Positions 55,418-63,823 of a DNA stretch of 64,000 nucleotides are shown here, one piece after another. A model generated the notes under the pieces. The model was given only the letters and a program-made list of their open reading frames with translations. It had not been told where the DNA came from and ran no database searches. A program made the position numbers and the translations under genes. Where the stretch lies: NCBI GenBank assembly GCA_021730785.1, contig JAKFWF010000065.1:1-64000 (forward strand), written 5' to 3'. This DNA comes from Hyphomicrobiaceae bacterium. Lineage in GTDB: Bacteria > Pseudomonadota > Alphaproteobacteria > Rhizobiales > Hyphomicrobiaceae. Within the stretch, counting starts at the first letter, position 1. Each line of letters opens with the position of its first letter.

Positions 55418-56308
55418 TCAAGGCGCCGCAATGCTGGAAGAAAATCGCGCGAGAAAGCCAAGTCCGCGCAACACCTGCAGCGCTCCGGCACGGGTACCAA
55501 TGGCGGTTTCGGCAAGATACTCGGTCACGAACACTGCACGACCCGAGCGCTTCACCCGGTTCAACTCCGGCATCACTTCGGCGATTTCACTCCGGGCTCC
55601 AGCCGCACCGGAACCGTCCGCGGCATACAGCAAGCTATTCACTGCGATACCGTCGACAACGCGAGCAATACTCGGCTCCGCGGTCAATGACGGGGCGTTT
55701 TCCAGCACGATCAGAAAGTCGGGCTCTGCCGTTCGCACCCGATCGGCCAGCGCGCCGAGCGCCTCGGCCAGTTTCGACTGGGCACCGCGACCGGACTGCC
55801 GGGCAACGGCGAGTGCCGGCCGACAGTTCAGGAAGATGCCATCGACGCCACGTGCAATCAGCTGATCGATCAGCGTGGTCTCGCGCGAAAAAGCGTCTTG
55901 CAGGGCGGTTTCGCCAACCGTCAGGGCTGCCAGGATTGGACGACGCCCGCCGTCCTCACTGGCGGCTTGCAAGCGGGTCACGGTCAGCTGTGCCGCGGCA
56001 GTGTCCTGGTCGATCAACGCTTTCGCGCTGAGCACGATGAGGCCGGTAGCATTCCCGGCCGCCAAATCGGCCTGCCCCGCATCGCCGCTGCGCGACCAGG
56101 AAGTCACAGCCGTGAGCGTAGTACGCCGGCGGACCGCGTCACGATCGGCGGCAAACTCCACCTCTGGGTCCAGGGAGTTGTAGAGCAATGCCGCCGTGCC
56201 GCCCGACATCAGCGCCAGAAGGGCGATGCCGAGTGCGGCGCGCCGGCCGATGGCGCCGGCCGATATGGCGGCTGGGCGCGGGGCGCTCGGGGTGTCGGAT
56301 GGGGGCAT
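55418..56308 (-). CDS. Degenerate GH114-like paralogue, probable pseudo-enzyme
   Basis: A 296-residue protein with one N-terminal membrane anchor (AALGIALLALMSGGTAALLY). The rest tracks its GH114 neighbours in order, but key residues have changed: GEAE becomes GETA (AALTVGETALQD), YLD becomes FLN (GVDGIFLNCRPAL), QN becomes EN (IVLENAPSL), and KE-LFYG becomes VNSLLYA, while VTEYLAE remains. The acidic residues expected for hydrolysis are therefore lost, suggesting a binding or regulatory protein. ATG 56308 is chosen just before the anchor; the frame runs open to 56512. It lies 128 bases upstream of the tandem GH114 pair. Confidence 0.65.
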   Translation of the reverse strand: MPPSDTPSAPRPAAISAGAIGRRAALGIALLALMSGGTAALLYNSLDPEVEFAADRDAVRRRTTLTAVTSWSRSGDAGQADLAAGNATGLIVLSAKALIDQDTAAAQLTVTRLQAASEDGGRRPILAALTVGETALQDAFSRETTLIDQLIARGVDGIFLNCRPALAVARQSGRGAQSKLAEALGALADRVRTAEPDFLIVLENAPSLTAEPSIARVVDGIAVNSLLYAADGSGAAGARSEIAEVMPELNRVKRSGRAVFVTEYLAETAIGTRAGALQVLRGLGFLARFSSSIAAP

Positions 56309-56465
56309 GGTCGTCGTCCAACGGGTTAGGGCTGTTCGCGGCCATGACAAGAGGTTGACGAGTGCGGCGTCCATAGGGCGGGCGCGGAAAATGATCGAGC
56401 CGTGGCTGGAGCGCCACGCCGTGGCCACCGCTCCGCCACCTCGACCGGGCCTGCCTAACCAGGGC

Positions 56466-57113
56466 TCAGCCCTTGGCGGACCCTGGGATGACGTGGCCGC
56501 TGGCGTCGACATCGGGCCGGGTCAAGGTGAAGGTGTTTTCCGCGCCCACCACCGCATAGTCCATGTAGCCCAGCCGGGCGATCGGCTTCATGGCCGGCGT
56601 ATCGACGATGCCGTCGCGAAGGTAGCGATCGTCGATATATACGCCGACGATCTGGCCAATGACGAGGTTGTAGCTCTGTGTGTAGCGTCCAGCGCCCGGC
56701 AACGCGATCGTCTGGAAATGCCGGCATTCGAGCGCCACCGGGCTCTCCTTCACGCGCGGCGGCTTGACGAAGCGCGATTGTATCGCCGTCAGCCCGGCGA
56801 GCGGGAACTCGTCCACGCCATAGGGCACGGACGCCGACGACATGTTCATGTGGGTGCGCAGATCCCAGGTGGCGAGCGAGCACACGAACTCGCCGGTCTC
56901 GGCGATGTTCTTCAGGCTGTCTTTGATGCCGGCCGAGCCGAACACGACGTAACCGGGCTTCTCGCCGACGGCGTTGAAGAAGCTGTAGGGCGCCAGGTTG
57001 CAGATCCCGGCCTTGCTGACGGTCGAGATCCAGCCGATCGGCCGCGGCGCCACCAGTGCCTTCAGCGGATCGTGCGGCAGGCCGTGACGGTTCTCGATCG
57101 CGTCATAGTGCAT
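56466..57113 (-). CDS. Flavin reductase-like (FMN-binding split-barrel) protein
   Basis: A 215-residue flavoprotein. VAPRPIGWISTVSKAGICNLAPYSFFNAVGEKPGYVVFGS is the conserved FMN-binding start of the flavin reductase/DIM6 family; ETGEFVCSLATWDLRTHMN and LECRHFQTI follow. Such enzymes reduce FMN or act as stand-alone oxidoreductases. ATG 57113 fits the family N-terminus; the upstream frame is shadow. It is preceded by a nitroreductase gene on the same strand, suggesting a small redox operon. Confidence 0.85.
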   Translation of the reverse strand: MHYDAIENRHGLPHDPLKALVAPRPIGWISTVSKAGICNLAPYSFFNAVGEKPGYVVFGSAGIKDSLKNIAETGEFVCSLATWDLRTHMNMSSASVPYGVDEFPLAGLTAIQSRFVKPPRVKESPVALECRHFQTIALPGAGRYTQSYNLVIGQIVGVYIDDRYLRDGIVDTPAMKPIARLGYMDYAVVGAENTFTLTRPDVDASGHVIPGSAKG

Positions 57114-57159
57114 GGTGCGGGTTCCATCCAGTTGTGGGGCAAGCCTCAAGCGCAGCGCA

Positions 57160-57750
57160 TCAGCCTTGCCAGCGGGTGACGATCTGGCCAAGGGCCGGGC
57201 GCTCACGATCCTCCTGCCGCTCGACCGCGGTGCCGACATAGACGAAGCCGGCGAGCCGTTCGTTGGCCGCGAGAGCGAGGCGCGCAACGACCATTGGGCT
57301 GTAGGAATACCACTCGGTGAGCCAGCTGGTGCCGAAGCCCAGCGCGTTGGCGGCGAGACAGAGGTTCATGCAGGCGGCGCCACAGGATAACTCCTGCTCC
57401 CATTGTGGCGCGCCCTTGACCTCGCTGATGCGGCTGACAACGCCGATCACCAGCGGCGCGCGCGTGAAGCGACCGCGCTCGAGGTCGAGCCGCACTGGCG
57501 ATGGCGGCGTCGCCTCCTCGGCCACACATGCCTCGGCCAGGACGGCTCCGAATGCGGCCCTTGCTGCGCCTTCGAACACGATGAACCGCCAGGGCACCAG
57601 TTTTTTGTGGTCGGGCACGCGGGCAGCAATGCTGAGGATCGCGTCCAACTGGGCGGCCGTCGGGCCGGGCTCGGCCATGCAAGCTGGTTTCACCGAGCGG
57701 CGGGTGTGCAGCAGTTCGAGCAGGCCATTGGGCGCTTCGGTCGGCGTCAT
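57160..57750 (-). CDS. Nitroreductase family protein (YdjA-like)
   Basis: A 196-residue FMN-dependent reductase. LLHTRRSVKPACMAEPGP supplies the RRSV FMN-phosphate motif; AARVPDHKKLVPWRFIVFEG and GAACMNLCLAANALGFGTSWLTEW are typical of the YdjA subgroup. Substrate unknown. It ends 46 bases before the flavin reductase start. Confidence 0.88.
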   Translation of the reverse strand: MTPTEAPNGLLELLHTRRSVKPACMAEPGPTAAQLDAILSIAARVPDHKKLVPWRFIVFEGAARAAFGAVLAEACVAEEATPPSPVRLDLERGRFTRAPLVIGVVSRISEVKGAPQWEQELSCGAACMNLCLAANALGFGTSWLTEWYSYSPMVVARLALAANERLAGFVYVGTAVERQEDRERPALGQIVTRWQG

Positions 57751-57859
57751 TGCGAGGATTTCCGGCAGTTTTCGACGGGGATCACTGGAACCATCTCGCT
57801 AACGCAAAACGCCGTGGTATACAATTGGCGCGCTTTCATCCTCCTGCCGACGGTACGCC

Positions 57860-59866
57860 ATGTTCACGATGCGATCGACCGCCGCACGCGGCCTTGCCTT
57901 CGCCAGTCTCGCCGTTGCTGCCTTGATCGGAACGGGCCGCATGCCGGCAGCTGCCGAAGAGCCACCGGCGACGATCGTCATTTTCGATGGCTCGGGCTCC
58001 ATGTGGGGTAAGATCGTCGGCGACAAGGAGGCGAAGTTCTACGTGACACGGGACGCGCTCCGCCGCGCGCTGGCCAAGATCAATCCCGCGACCCGCGTCG
58101 GCCTGGCCGCGTTCGGCCACCGGCGCAAGGCGGACTGCAGCGATACCGAGCTCATTTTGACGCCAGAGCCCCTCGACAGCCAGCGCGTCATGGCCCCGCT
58201 GGAAAAGTTCAACCCCAAGGGCAAGGGACCGCTGGTCACAGCACTCAAGGAGACCGCAGGCAAGTTCGCGAGCCTGACCGGGCCGGCATCGATCATCCTG
58301 CTGCACGATGATTTGGACAACTGCCAGCAGGACGCCTGTGCTGCGGCTGAAGAACTTGCCAAGTCGAACCCGAAGCTCGCCGTCCACGTGATCAGCATCG
58401 GCCTGAAAATGGACGACATCCCGCGCATGGCGTGCGTGCCGCGCATCACCGGCGGCCGCCACTTCGACGTCCAGGATGCTGCCGCCCTTGGCAGTGCCTT
58501 CGAGGACGCGCTCAGTCTCGCCAGTGTCGAGATAAAACCGCAACCGGCTCCGGTTGCGGCGGCCGCGCCCGTGCGGGCGGTGAAGCCTACTCCGCCGCTA
58601 CCACAGCCTCCGGTCGAGGACAACGGGCCGTCGGCGCTGAAGATGACTGCCACGCTTGGCGCCGGTGGGCCCGCCGTGATCGTGCCGCTGGACTGGAAAG
58701 TGATGCGCGCCAGTGACAGGACGCTGGTCGCCACAGCGCGGACGGCAAGCTTCGATCTGTCGCTTCCGGCCGACAGCTACGTCGTCGAAATCGCCCATGG
58801 CCTAGTCAGCGCCCGCGAGACGATCGAGGTCAAGCCGAAAGGTGCGACGCGGGCCGTCATCGCCATCACGGCCGGCGCCGTCAGGGTGTCGGCAGTGTTG
58901 CAGAAATCGACGCCACCGCTCGACCAGGCGGTGTTCAGCATCAGCGATGTGCCGGGCGGAACGGTAGCGCCGCGCACGGTGTGGACCGGGGGCGCCGATG
59001 CCCCGCCGATCTTCCTGCCCGTGGGCACTTGGCGGGTCAGCGCGGAAGTCGACCGCGTCCGCGTCGAGCGCCAGGTCTCGATCACCGCCGGCAACCTGCT
59101 CGATGCGGCGCTGATCCTGGACGCTGGTCGACTGCGCGTCAAAGCCGCGGACCGCGAGGGAGGGGCTGCTCCCGACAACCTGACCTTCCGCGTTACCGAG
59201 GACGATGCGGACAGCCCGGGCGGGCGCCGCGAGATCGCGCGCTCGACAGCCGCCAGTCCGGAATTCACACTGCCTGCCGGCACCTATTACATCAGCGCGC
59301 GGCACGGCCAGGCGGAAGTGCGCGAGCGTGTGCTGGTGAACGCCGGCGACGATGTCAGCCGCACCCTCGTGATACCGCTTGCCCGCCTCGCCCTGCAGAG
59401 CCGGGTGGCTGGTGCGTCCCTCATCACGGAGCCCGGCGTCGCCTACACCATCGACCGGTTGGACGGCGCGCAGGACCAGATCCGCAGCCGCCTTGCCTCG
59501 CCCAAACTCGATCTGCCGGCCGGCACCTACCGCATCGTCAGTCAGCTCGGCGGACAAAACGCCCGGATCTCGCGCGACATCGAGATCAAGACAGGTACCC
59601 TGACGACTCTGAACTTCGACCATCTTGCCGCCAACATTCAGCTGAAAATCTCAGGCTCGGGCCCGCGTGCCGCTGCTGGCGAAGTGCTGTGGGACGTGCG
59701 CGATGCCCAGGACCGCAGCGTATGGCAGACCGTGCAGGGCGAACCGCGGGCGTTTCTTGCGGCGGGCCGCTACAAGATCGTGGCGGAGGGGCGCAACAAG
59801 CGCGGGCGCCTGGACTTCGAGGTGAAAGCGGGGGAGACGCGCACCGTGGAAGTGCCTCTTGAGTAG
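57860..59866 (+). CDS. Secreted VWA-domain protein with five beta-sandwich-like repeats
   Basis: A 668-residue exported protein. Signal peptide to about residue 33, then a von Willebrand A domain with MIDAS DGSGSMWG starting at Asp43, and LHDDLDNCQQDACAAAEEL. After a Pro-rich linker (about 215-255), at least five repeats of roughly 85-90 residues follow, each marked by L-PAG-xY-xV/I then a VxAGxxxxxxxxLxxA strand pair (for example LPAGTYYISARHGQAEVRE). The repeats resemble carboxypeptidase-regulatory or PEGA-like folds. Periplasmic or surface location; function unknown. The next gene carries the same repeat. Confidence 0.8.
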   Translation: MFTMRSTAARGLAFASLAVAALIGTGRMPAAAEEPPATIVIFDGSGSMWGKIVGDKEAKFYVTRDALRRALAKINPATRVGLAAFGHRRKADCSDTELILTPEPLDSQRVMAPLEKFNPKGKGPLVTALKETAGKFASLTGPASIILLHDDLDNCQQDACAAAEELAKSNPKLAVHVISIGLKMDDIPRMACVPRITGGRHFDVQDAAALGSAFEDALSLASVEIKPQPAPVAAAAPVRAVKPTPPLPQPPVEDNGPSALKMTATLGAGGPAVIVPLDWKVMRASDRTLVATARTASFDLSLPADSYVVEIAHGLVSARETIEVKPKGATRAVIAITAGAVRVSAVLQKSTPPLDQAVFSISDVPGGTVAPRTVWTGGADAPPIFLPVGTWRVSAEVDRVRVERQVSITAGNLLDAALILDAGRLRVKAADREGGAAPDNLTFRVTEDDADSPGGRREIARSTAASPEFTLPAGTYYISARHGQAEVRERVLVNAGDDVSRTLVIPLARLALQSRVAGASLITEPGVAYTIDRLDGAQDQIRSRLASPKLDLPAGTYRIVSQLGGQNARISRDIEIKTGTLTTLNFDHLAANIQLKISGSGPRAAAGEVLWDVRDAQDRSVWQTVQGEPRAFLAAGRYKIVAEGRNKRGRLDFEVKAGETRTVEVPLE

Positions 59867-59888
59867 CACAACCGAGGAACGACGCGCC

Positions 59889-60863
59889 GTGCGGGCAATG
59901 ACCCTGTGGACCTGCTTGTCCTGCCTCATGGTGCTGGCACCGTGCTGGGTCACGTCAGCGGCGCACGCTCAGCAGGCGCCAGCACCGCCACCGCAACTGC
60001 GCTCAACGATCCCCGACCTCTTGCCGCCGCGCGGAGCGACGACCGAGGTGCCCAAAGCCGGCACACCGGCAGCCCCAGCCGCAGCACCCCTTCCAGCCGG
60101 CCAATCCCAGCTCACCTTGACGGCAGTGCTGACCGAGGATGGCCAGCGGATCGAGAGTGGCCTGTTGTGGCGCCTGTTCCTTGACAAGGGCGGTCCGGGT
60201 GGCCGCCCCAAATTCGTCACGGAAAGCCGCGCGCCGACACCCTCGCTGCGGCTGCCGCAGGGCGACTACGTGGTGCACGCGGCCTTTGGCCGTGCGCACA
60301 TGACCCGTCGGCTGTCACTGAAAGCCGGCGACACCGTCGCTGAGCGGTTCATTCTCAATGCTGGCGGATTGCGCTTGACGGCCCTCGTCGCCAATGGCGA
60401 ACAGGCGGCTGCCGGCACGGTGCTGTTCGACGTGTTCTCGGACGAGCGCGACCAGTTCGGCAACCGCACCAAGATCCTGAGCGGCGCCCGGGCCGGCGTC
60501 ATCGTGCGGTTGAATTCGGGCATCTACAATATCGTGTCGACGTACGGCGATGCCAACGCCATTTTGCGCACCGACGTATCGGTCGAAGCCGGTAAGCTGA
60601 CCGAGGCGACGGTTGCGCACGCCGTCAGCCGGGCGACCTTCAAGCTCGTACTGCGCACCGGGGGCGAGGCGCTGGCCGATACGCAATGGGTCATCGCGAC
60701 GCCCCAGGGCGAGGTCGTGAAGGAAAGCGTCGGCGCCCTGCCGACCCATGTCCTGGCGCCCGGCAGCTATGTGGTCAATGCCAAGTCCCAGGGTCGCGTG
60801 TTCCGCCGCGAGATTACCCTGCAGCACAATGATGTCGTGCAGGTCGAGGTGCTGGTGCAGTAG
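59889..60863 (+). CDS. Secreted repeat protein, partner of the VWA protein
   Basis: A 324-residue exported protein: signal peptide (TLWTCLSCLMVLAPCWVTSAAHA), a Pro/Ala-rich linker to about residue 75, then three repeats of the type found in the VWA neighbour (LPQGDYVVHAAFGRAHMTRR, LNSGIYNIVSTYGDANAI, LAPGSYVVNAKSQGRVFRR). GTG 59889 is chosen for GAGGA 10 bases upstream and a basic start; ATG 59898 and TTG 59859 are alternatives. It lacks a VWA domain. Likely co-transcribed with the upstream gene. Confidence 0.75.
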   Translation: MRAMTLWTCLSCLMVLAPCWVTSAAHAQQAPAPPPQLRSTIPDLLPPRGATTEVPKAGTPAAPAAAPLPAGQSQLTLTAVLTEDGQRIESGLLWRLFLDKGGPGGRPKFVTESRAPTPSLRLPQGDYVVHAAFGRAHMTRRLSLKAGDTVAERFILNAGGLRLTALVANGEQAAAGTVLFDVFSDERDQFGNRTKILSGARAGVIVRLNSGIYNIVSTYGDANAILRTDVSVEAGKLTEATVAHAVSRATFKLVLRTGGEALADTQWVIATPQGEVVKESVGALPTHVLAPGSYVVNAKSQGRVFRREITLQHNDVVQVEVLVQ

Positions 60864-60876
60864 CGCTGGCAGCCGG

Positions 60877-62730
60877 TCAGGCGGGCGTGATGCCGAGCGC
60901 CGCCTGCAGTTGCCCCAGCGCCTGCACCATGTCCTGGCCGGCGAACAGGAACTGGTCGACGCCGGCTGCGCGTAGTGCGGCGTCCAGCGCACCGGGTTTG
61001 CCGGCGAGCAGAACGTGGGTGGCGCCCGCAGACTTCAGCGCCATCGCCGTCGCCTCGGCGAGGTGGCCGTAGGTTTCATCGGTTCCGCAGATGCAGGCGA
61101 CCGCCGCCCCGCTGTCGGCAAATACCGCGGCGGCATGTCCAGACGCAGTGAACCCTTCGCCGGCAATGACGCCGATGCCGCCAGCCGCCAATAGGTTGCC
61201 GGTCCATGTGGCCCTGCTCGCGAACTCGACGAGGGTGCCGAGGTTGGCCAGGAACACGCGCGGTCGCGTCCCATGCGCGGCGGTGGCGGCATCCGCCACA
61301 TCGCGCAGCGCTTCGAACGGTGCAGCGAACCGCACGGACGGTAACACGGTCGCGGCAGCTGCTTGCGGTGCCACATCCAGAATGCCCCCGCCACTCTCCA
61401 CGAGGTTCGGGAACTCGGACGTGCCTGTGATCGGTGCCCGCCGCGTTGCGATCTCCTTGCGGCGTGTCGCCGCCGTAATCGCGATCCGCTGGCTGAAGTG
61501 GTTGTCACTTAGGCTCTGCGGCAACCCACCCTCGCGCTCGATCTCCTGGAACTGGCGCCACGCAGCTTCACACAGCGCCTCCGTCAGTGCTTCGAAGGCG
61601 CCCGCCCCGGCCGCCGGATCGGCGACACGCCACAGGTGCGCCTCGTCCTGCAGAACGAGCTGCGAATTGCGCGCAATCCGCCGGCCGAGCGCATCCGGCA
61701 ACCCGAGCGCGCTCGTGTGCGGCAGCAGGGTGACACTGTCGGCGCCGCCAACTCCGGCGACGAACGCCGCCATGGTCGAACGCAGCAAGTTCACGGCTGT
61801 GTCGCGTTGCGTCAGCATGCGCCACGCCGTCTCCCCATGGATCGGCATGGGTCGGGCCGCAACCCCGGACGCCGCCTCGACCCGCCGCCACAGCCGGCGC
61901 AGGGCGCGCAATTTGGCAATGCCCAGGAACTGGTCAGCATCAATGGCGAGCGTCCAGGACAGGCACCCATAGGCATCGGCCACGGTGAAGCCATGCGCGC
62001 ATAGCGCCCGCCCGTAGGCAACGCCCGATGCCAGCAGCCAGGCCAGTTCCTGGGCGTCCGACGCGCCAGCTTCACTTGCCGGCCGGCCGTCGCAGGTGAT
62101 GAACGGTCCGGCAAACCCGTCGGCACGCAGTTCGCCGATGCTCGTGGCAAGCTGCCGGCCGGTTTCGGGCCAGGTCTGCTTGTCGCGTGAGGCGCTATGG
62201 GTCCCAATCGGATCGAAGCCGAAGGACACGTTGAGCCGCGTCGCGTCATGCCCGCGCCTCGCGCACAGGGCAGCAAAACGGCGGGCACTCGCTGCCGGCT
62301 CGGCGTGCGGCTCGAAGCGCACGTGGATGAGGTCGAGCAGGACGCCATCAAGGCAGGCGGCCATGTCACGGTCGGTATCGATTGCAACTCCGAAGCCGCG
62401 CGCCACTGGACTTCCCGCAACGGCGAGCGACAGCCCATTCGCGCCTCCCGTCAGGTCGGCCAACGCCAGTTCCGCTGCCACGGCGGGATCGGGATGATCG
62501 ACGCGCGCCAGGATGGCCCATGGCCGGCCGGCCGTGCCGCCCGTCACGGCTTCGGCGCCGCTCGCCCGGTCATAGAGCGGTTCGATCGCCAGCCCATCAT
62601 GGGTCTTTGCCACTAGTCGGCGGTTGAAATCGGCACCCTTGAGTGCTTTTGCCACCAGCGCTACCCAGTCATCGCGGGTGGCGTGGCCAAATCCCGTGGT
62701 CAGTGGCGGCAGGTCTGCAACATCGGTCAT
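60877..62730 (-). CDS. mutA: Methylmalonyl-CoA mutase small (beta) subunit
   Basis: A 617-residue homologue of the non-catalytic MutA subunit. DDWVALVAKALKGADFNRRLVAKTHDGLAIEPLY is the family start; VNLLRSTMAAFVAGVGGADSVTLLPH lies in the TIM barrel. The C-terminal B12-like domain has no DxHxxG cobalamin motif, as expected for the small subunit. The usual downstream mutB is absent: the gene is convergent with the repeat-protein gene and divergent from the transpeptidase gene. ATG 62730 fits the family; a TTG at 62763 is in frame. Confidence 0.88.
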   Translation of the reverse strand: MTDVADLPPLTTGFGHATRDDWVALVAKALKGADFNRRLVAKTHDGLAIEPLYDRASGAEAVTGGTAGRPWAILARVDHPDPAVAAELALADLTGGANGLSLAVAGSPVARGFGVAIDTDRDMAACLDGVLLDLIHVRFEPHAEPAASARRFAALCARRGHDATRLNVSFGFDPIGTHSASRDKQTWPETGRQLATSIGELRADGFAGPFITCDGRPASEAGASDAQELAWLLASGVAYGRALCAHGFTVADAYGCLSWTLAIDADQFLGIAKLRALRRLWRRVEAASGVAARPMPIHGETAWRMLTQRDTAVNLLRSTMAAFVAGVGGADSVTLLPHTSALGLPDALGRRIARNSQLVLQDEAHLWRVADPAAGAGAFEALTEALCEAAWRQFQEIEREGGLPQSLSDNHFSQRIAITAATRRKEIATRRAPITGTSEFPNLVESGGGILDVAPQAAAATVLPSVRFAAPFEALRDVADAATAAHGTRPRVFLANLGTLVEFASRATWTGNLLAAGGIGVIAGEGFTASGHAAAVFADSGAAVACICGTDETYGHLAEATAMALKSAGATHVLLAGKPGALDAALRAAGVDQFLFAGQDMVQALGQLQAALGITPA

Positions 62731-62918
62731 GACGGGAGGCTCTGGGTGCGGTTCTGGAGACAACGGGTGCTCGCCGCACCATCGTCTTCAACGGCACGTC
62801 GCGTCAACGGCCGTTAAGGACAGCCAATTTCACGGGCGAGGGTGATTGTTTCAGCGCCGCAGGCCGACTAGTAATTCGAGTGAGCGGAATGACGCGGGAC
62901 GAGATAGGGAACGTGCGC

Positions 62919-63731
62919 ATGCATAAATCGTTGACGGCAGCCCGTTTTGCGGCCGCGCTGGTAGCGTTCGGTGCCAACCTTGCCGCGTCACAGGGCGCGC
63001 ACGCCAAGCCGGAGGCGGTGTCGGTCGAGCTCGGTTATGCCGCGGGATCGGTCGTCATCGTCAATTCAGAACGCAAGATCTATTACGTCACGGGACCGGG
63101 CAAGGCGATCCGCTATGGCGTCGCCGTCGGCAAGGCATCGGAATTGTGGACGGGGCGCACGTTCGTTTCCGACAAGAAGATCGATCCGAGGTGGATCCCC
63201 ATCGACGGCAGCGATCCAGTCGAGGGCGGCGCGTCCGACAACCCGCTCGGCCACCGCGCCATGTATCTCGACTGGTCGCTGCTGCGCATTCACGGCACGC
63301 CCTCGCGCGGTTCGATCGGCAGTGCCGTGTCGAACGGCTGCGTGCGCATGTTGAACGAGGATGTGATCGACCTCTACGACCGCGTGCACCTGGGCGCGCC
63401 GGTATTTGCCATCAACACGTTGGCCGACGCCGGCGCCTTCAAGACCGCCAAGGCTGCCGACCTCATCTACGTGAACCCCGAAGTCCGCCTCGACGAGAAG
63501 GGCGACGAAATCGATGCGGCAGCCGAACAGCGGTTGCGGGAACAGGCGCTGCGTCAAGGCGCTTTGCGCTCACCCAACGGTGCGTTCCAGCCGACCCGCC
63601 GGGCGGAAGCGCGGCCAGCCGCACCGCCCGTGAAGCTCCAGCGCGCCGTGTCCGCGCCGCGGCCGATTTATGCGCCGGAATATCGTTCCAGCCTGTTTCG
63701 CCCCTATGATTTTGGCACCTCAACGCGCTAG
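62919..63731 (+). CDS. L,D-transpeptidase (YkuD family)
   Basis: A 270-residue exported enzyme with a signal peptide (MHKSLTAARFAAALVAFGANLAASQGAHA). The YkuD core has VIVNSERKIYYVTGPGKAIRYGVAVGK and the catalytic HGTPSRGSIG...SNGCVRM with His125 and Cys141. It makes 3-3 crosslinks or attaches proteins to peptidoglycan meso-DAP. The C-terminal 60 residues are basic and Pro/Ala-rich, ending RPYDFGTSTR. ATG 62919 has a GGGA site; GTG 62880 and ATG 62889 are in frame but would bury the signal peptide. Confidence 0.9.
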   Translation: MHKSLTAARFAAALVAFGANLAASQGAHAKPEAVSVELGYAAGSVVIVNSERKIYYVTGPGKAIRYGVAVGKASELWTGRTFVSDKKIDPRWIPIDGSDPVEGGASDNPLGHRAMYLDWSLLRIHGTPSRGSIGSAVSNGCVRMLNEDVIDLYDRVHLGAPVFAINTLADAGAFKTAKAADLIYVNPEVRLDEKGDEIDAAAEQRLREQALRQGALRSPNGAFQPTRRAEARPAAPPVKLQRAVSAPRPIYAPEYRSSLFRPYDFGTSTR

Positions 63732-63823
63732 TGACTTGTCTCAATTAAAGAGACGGGCAGTTGCATTTTCATGCGAACGCTGACTCTTGCCCTGTCGGGT
63801 CGAACCGACAAGGGACCACCACC

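Noticed and set aside
63732-63823. GTCTC/GAGAC inverted repeat after the L,D-transpeptidase gene as a terminator
   Set aside because: The stem is only five to six base pairs with an AT loop and no T-run; too weak to call.
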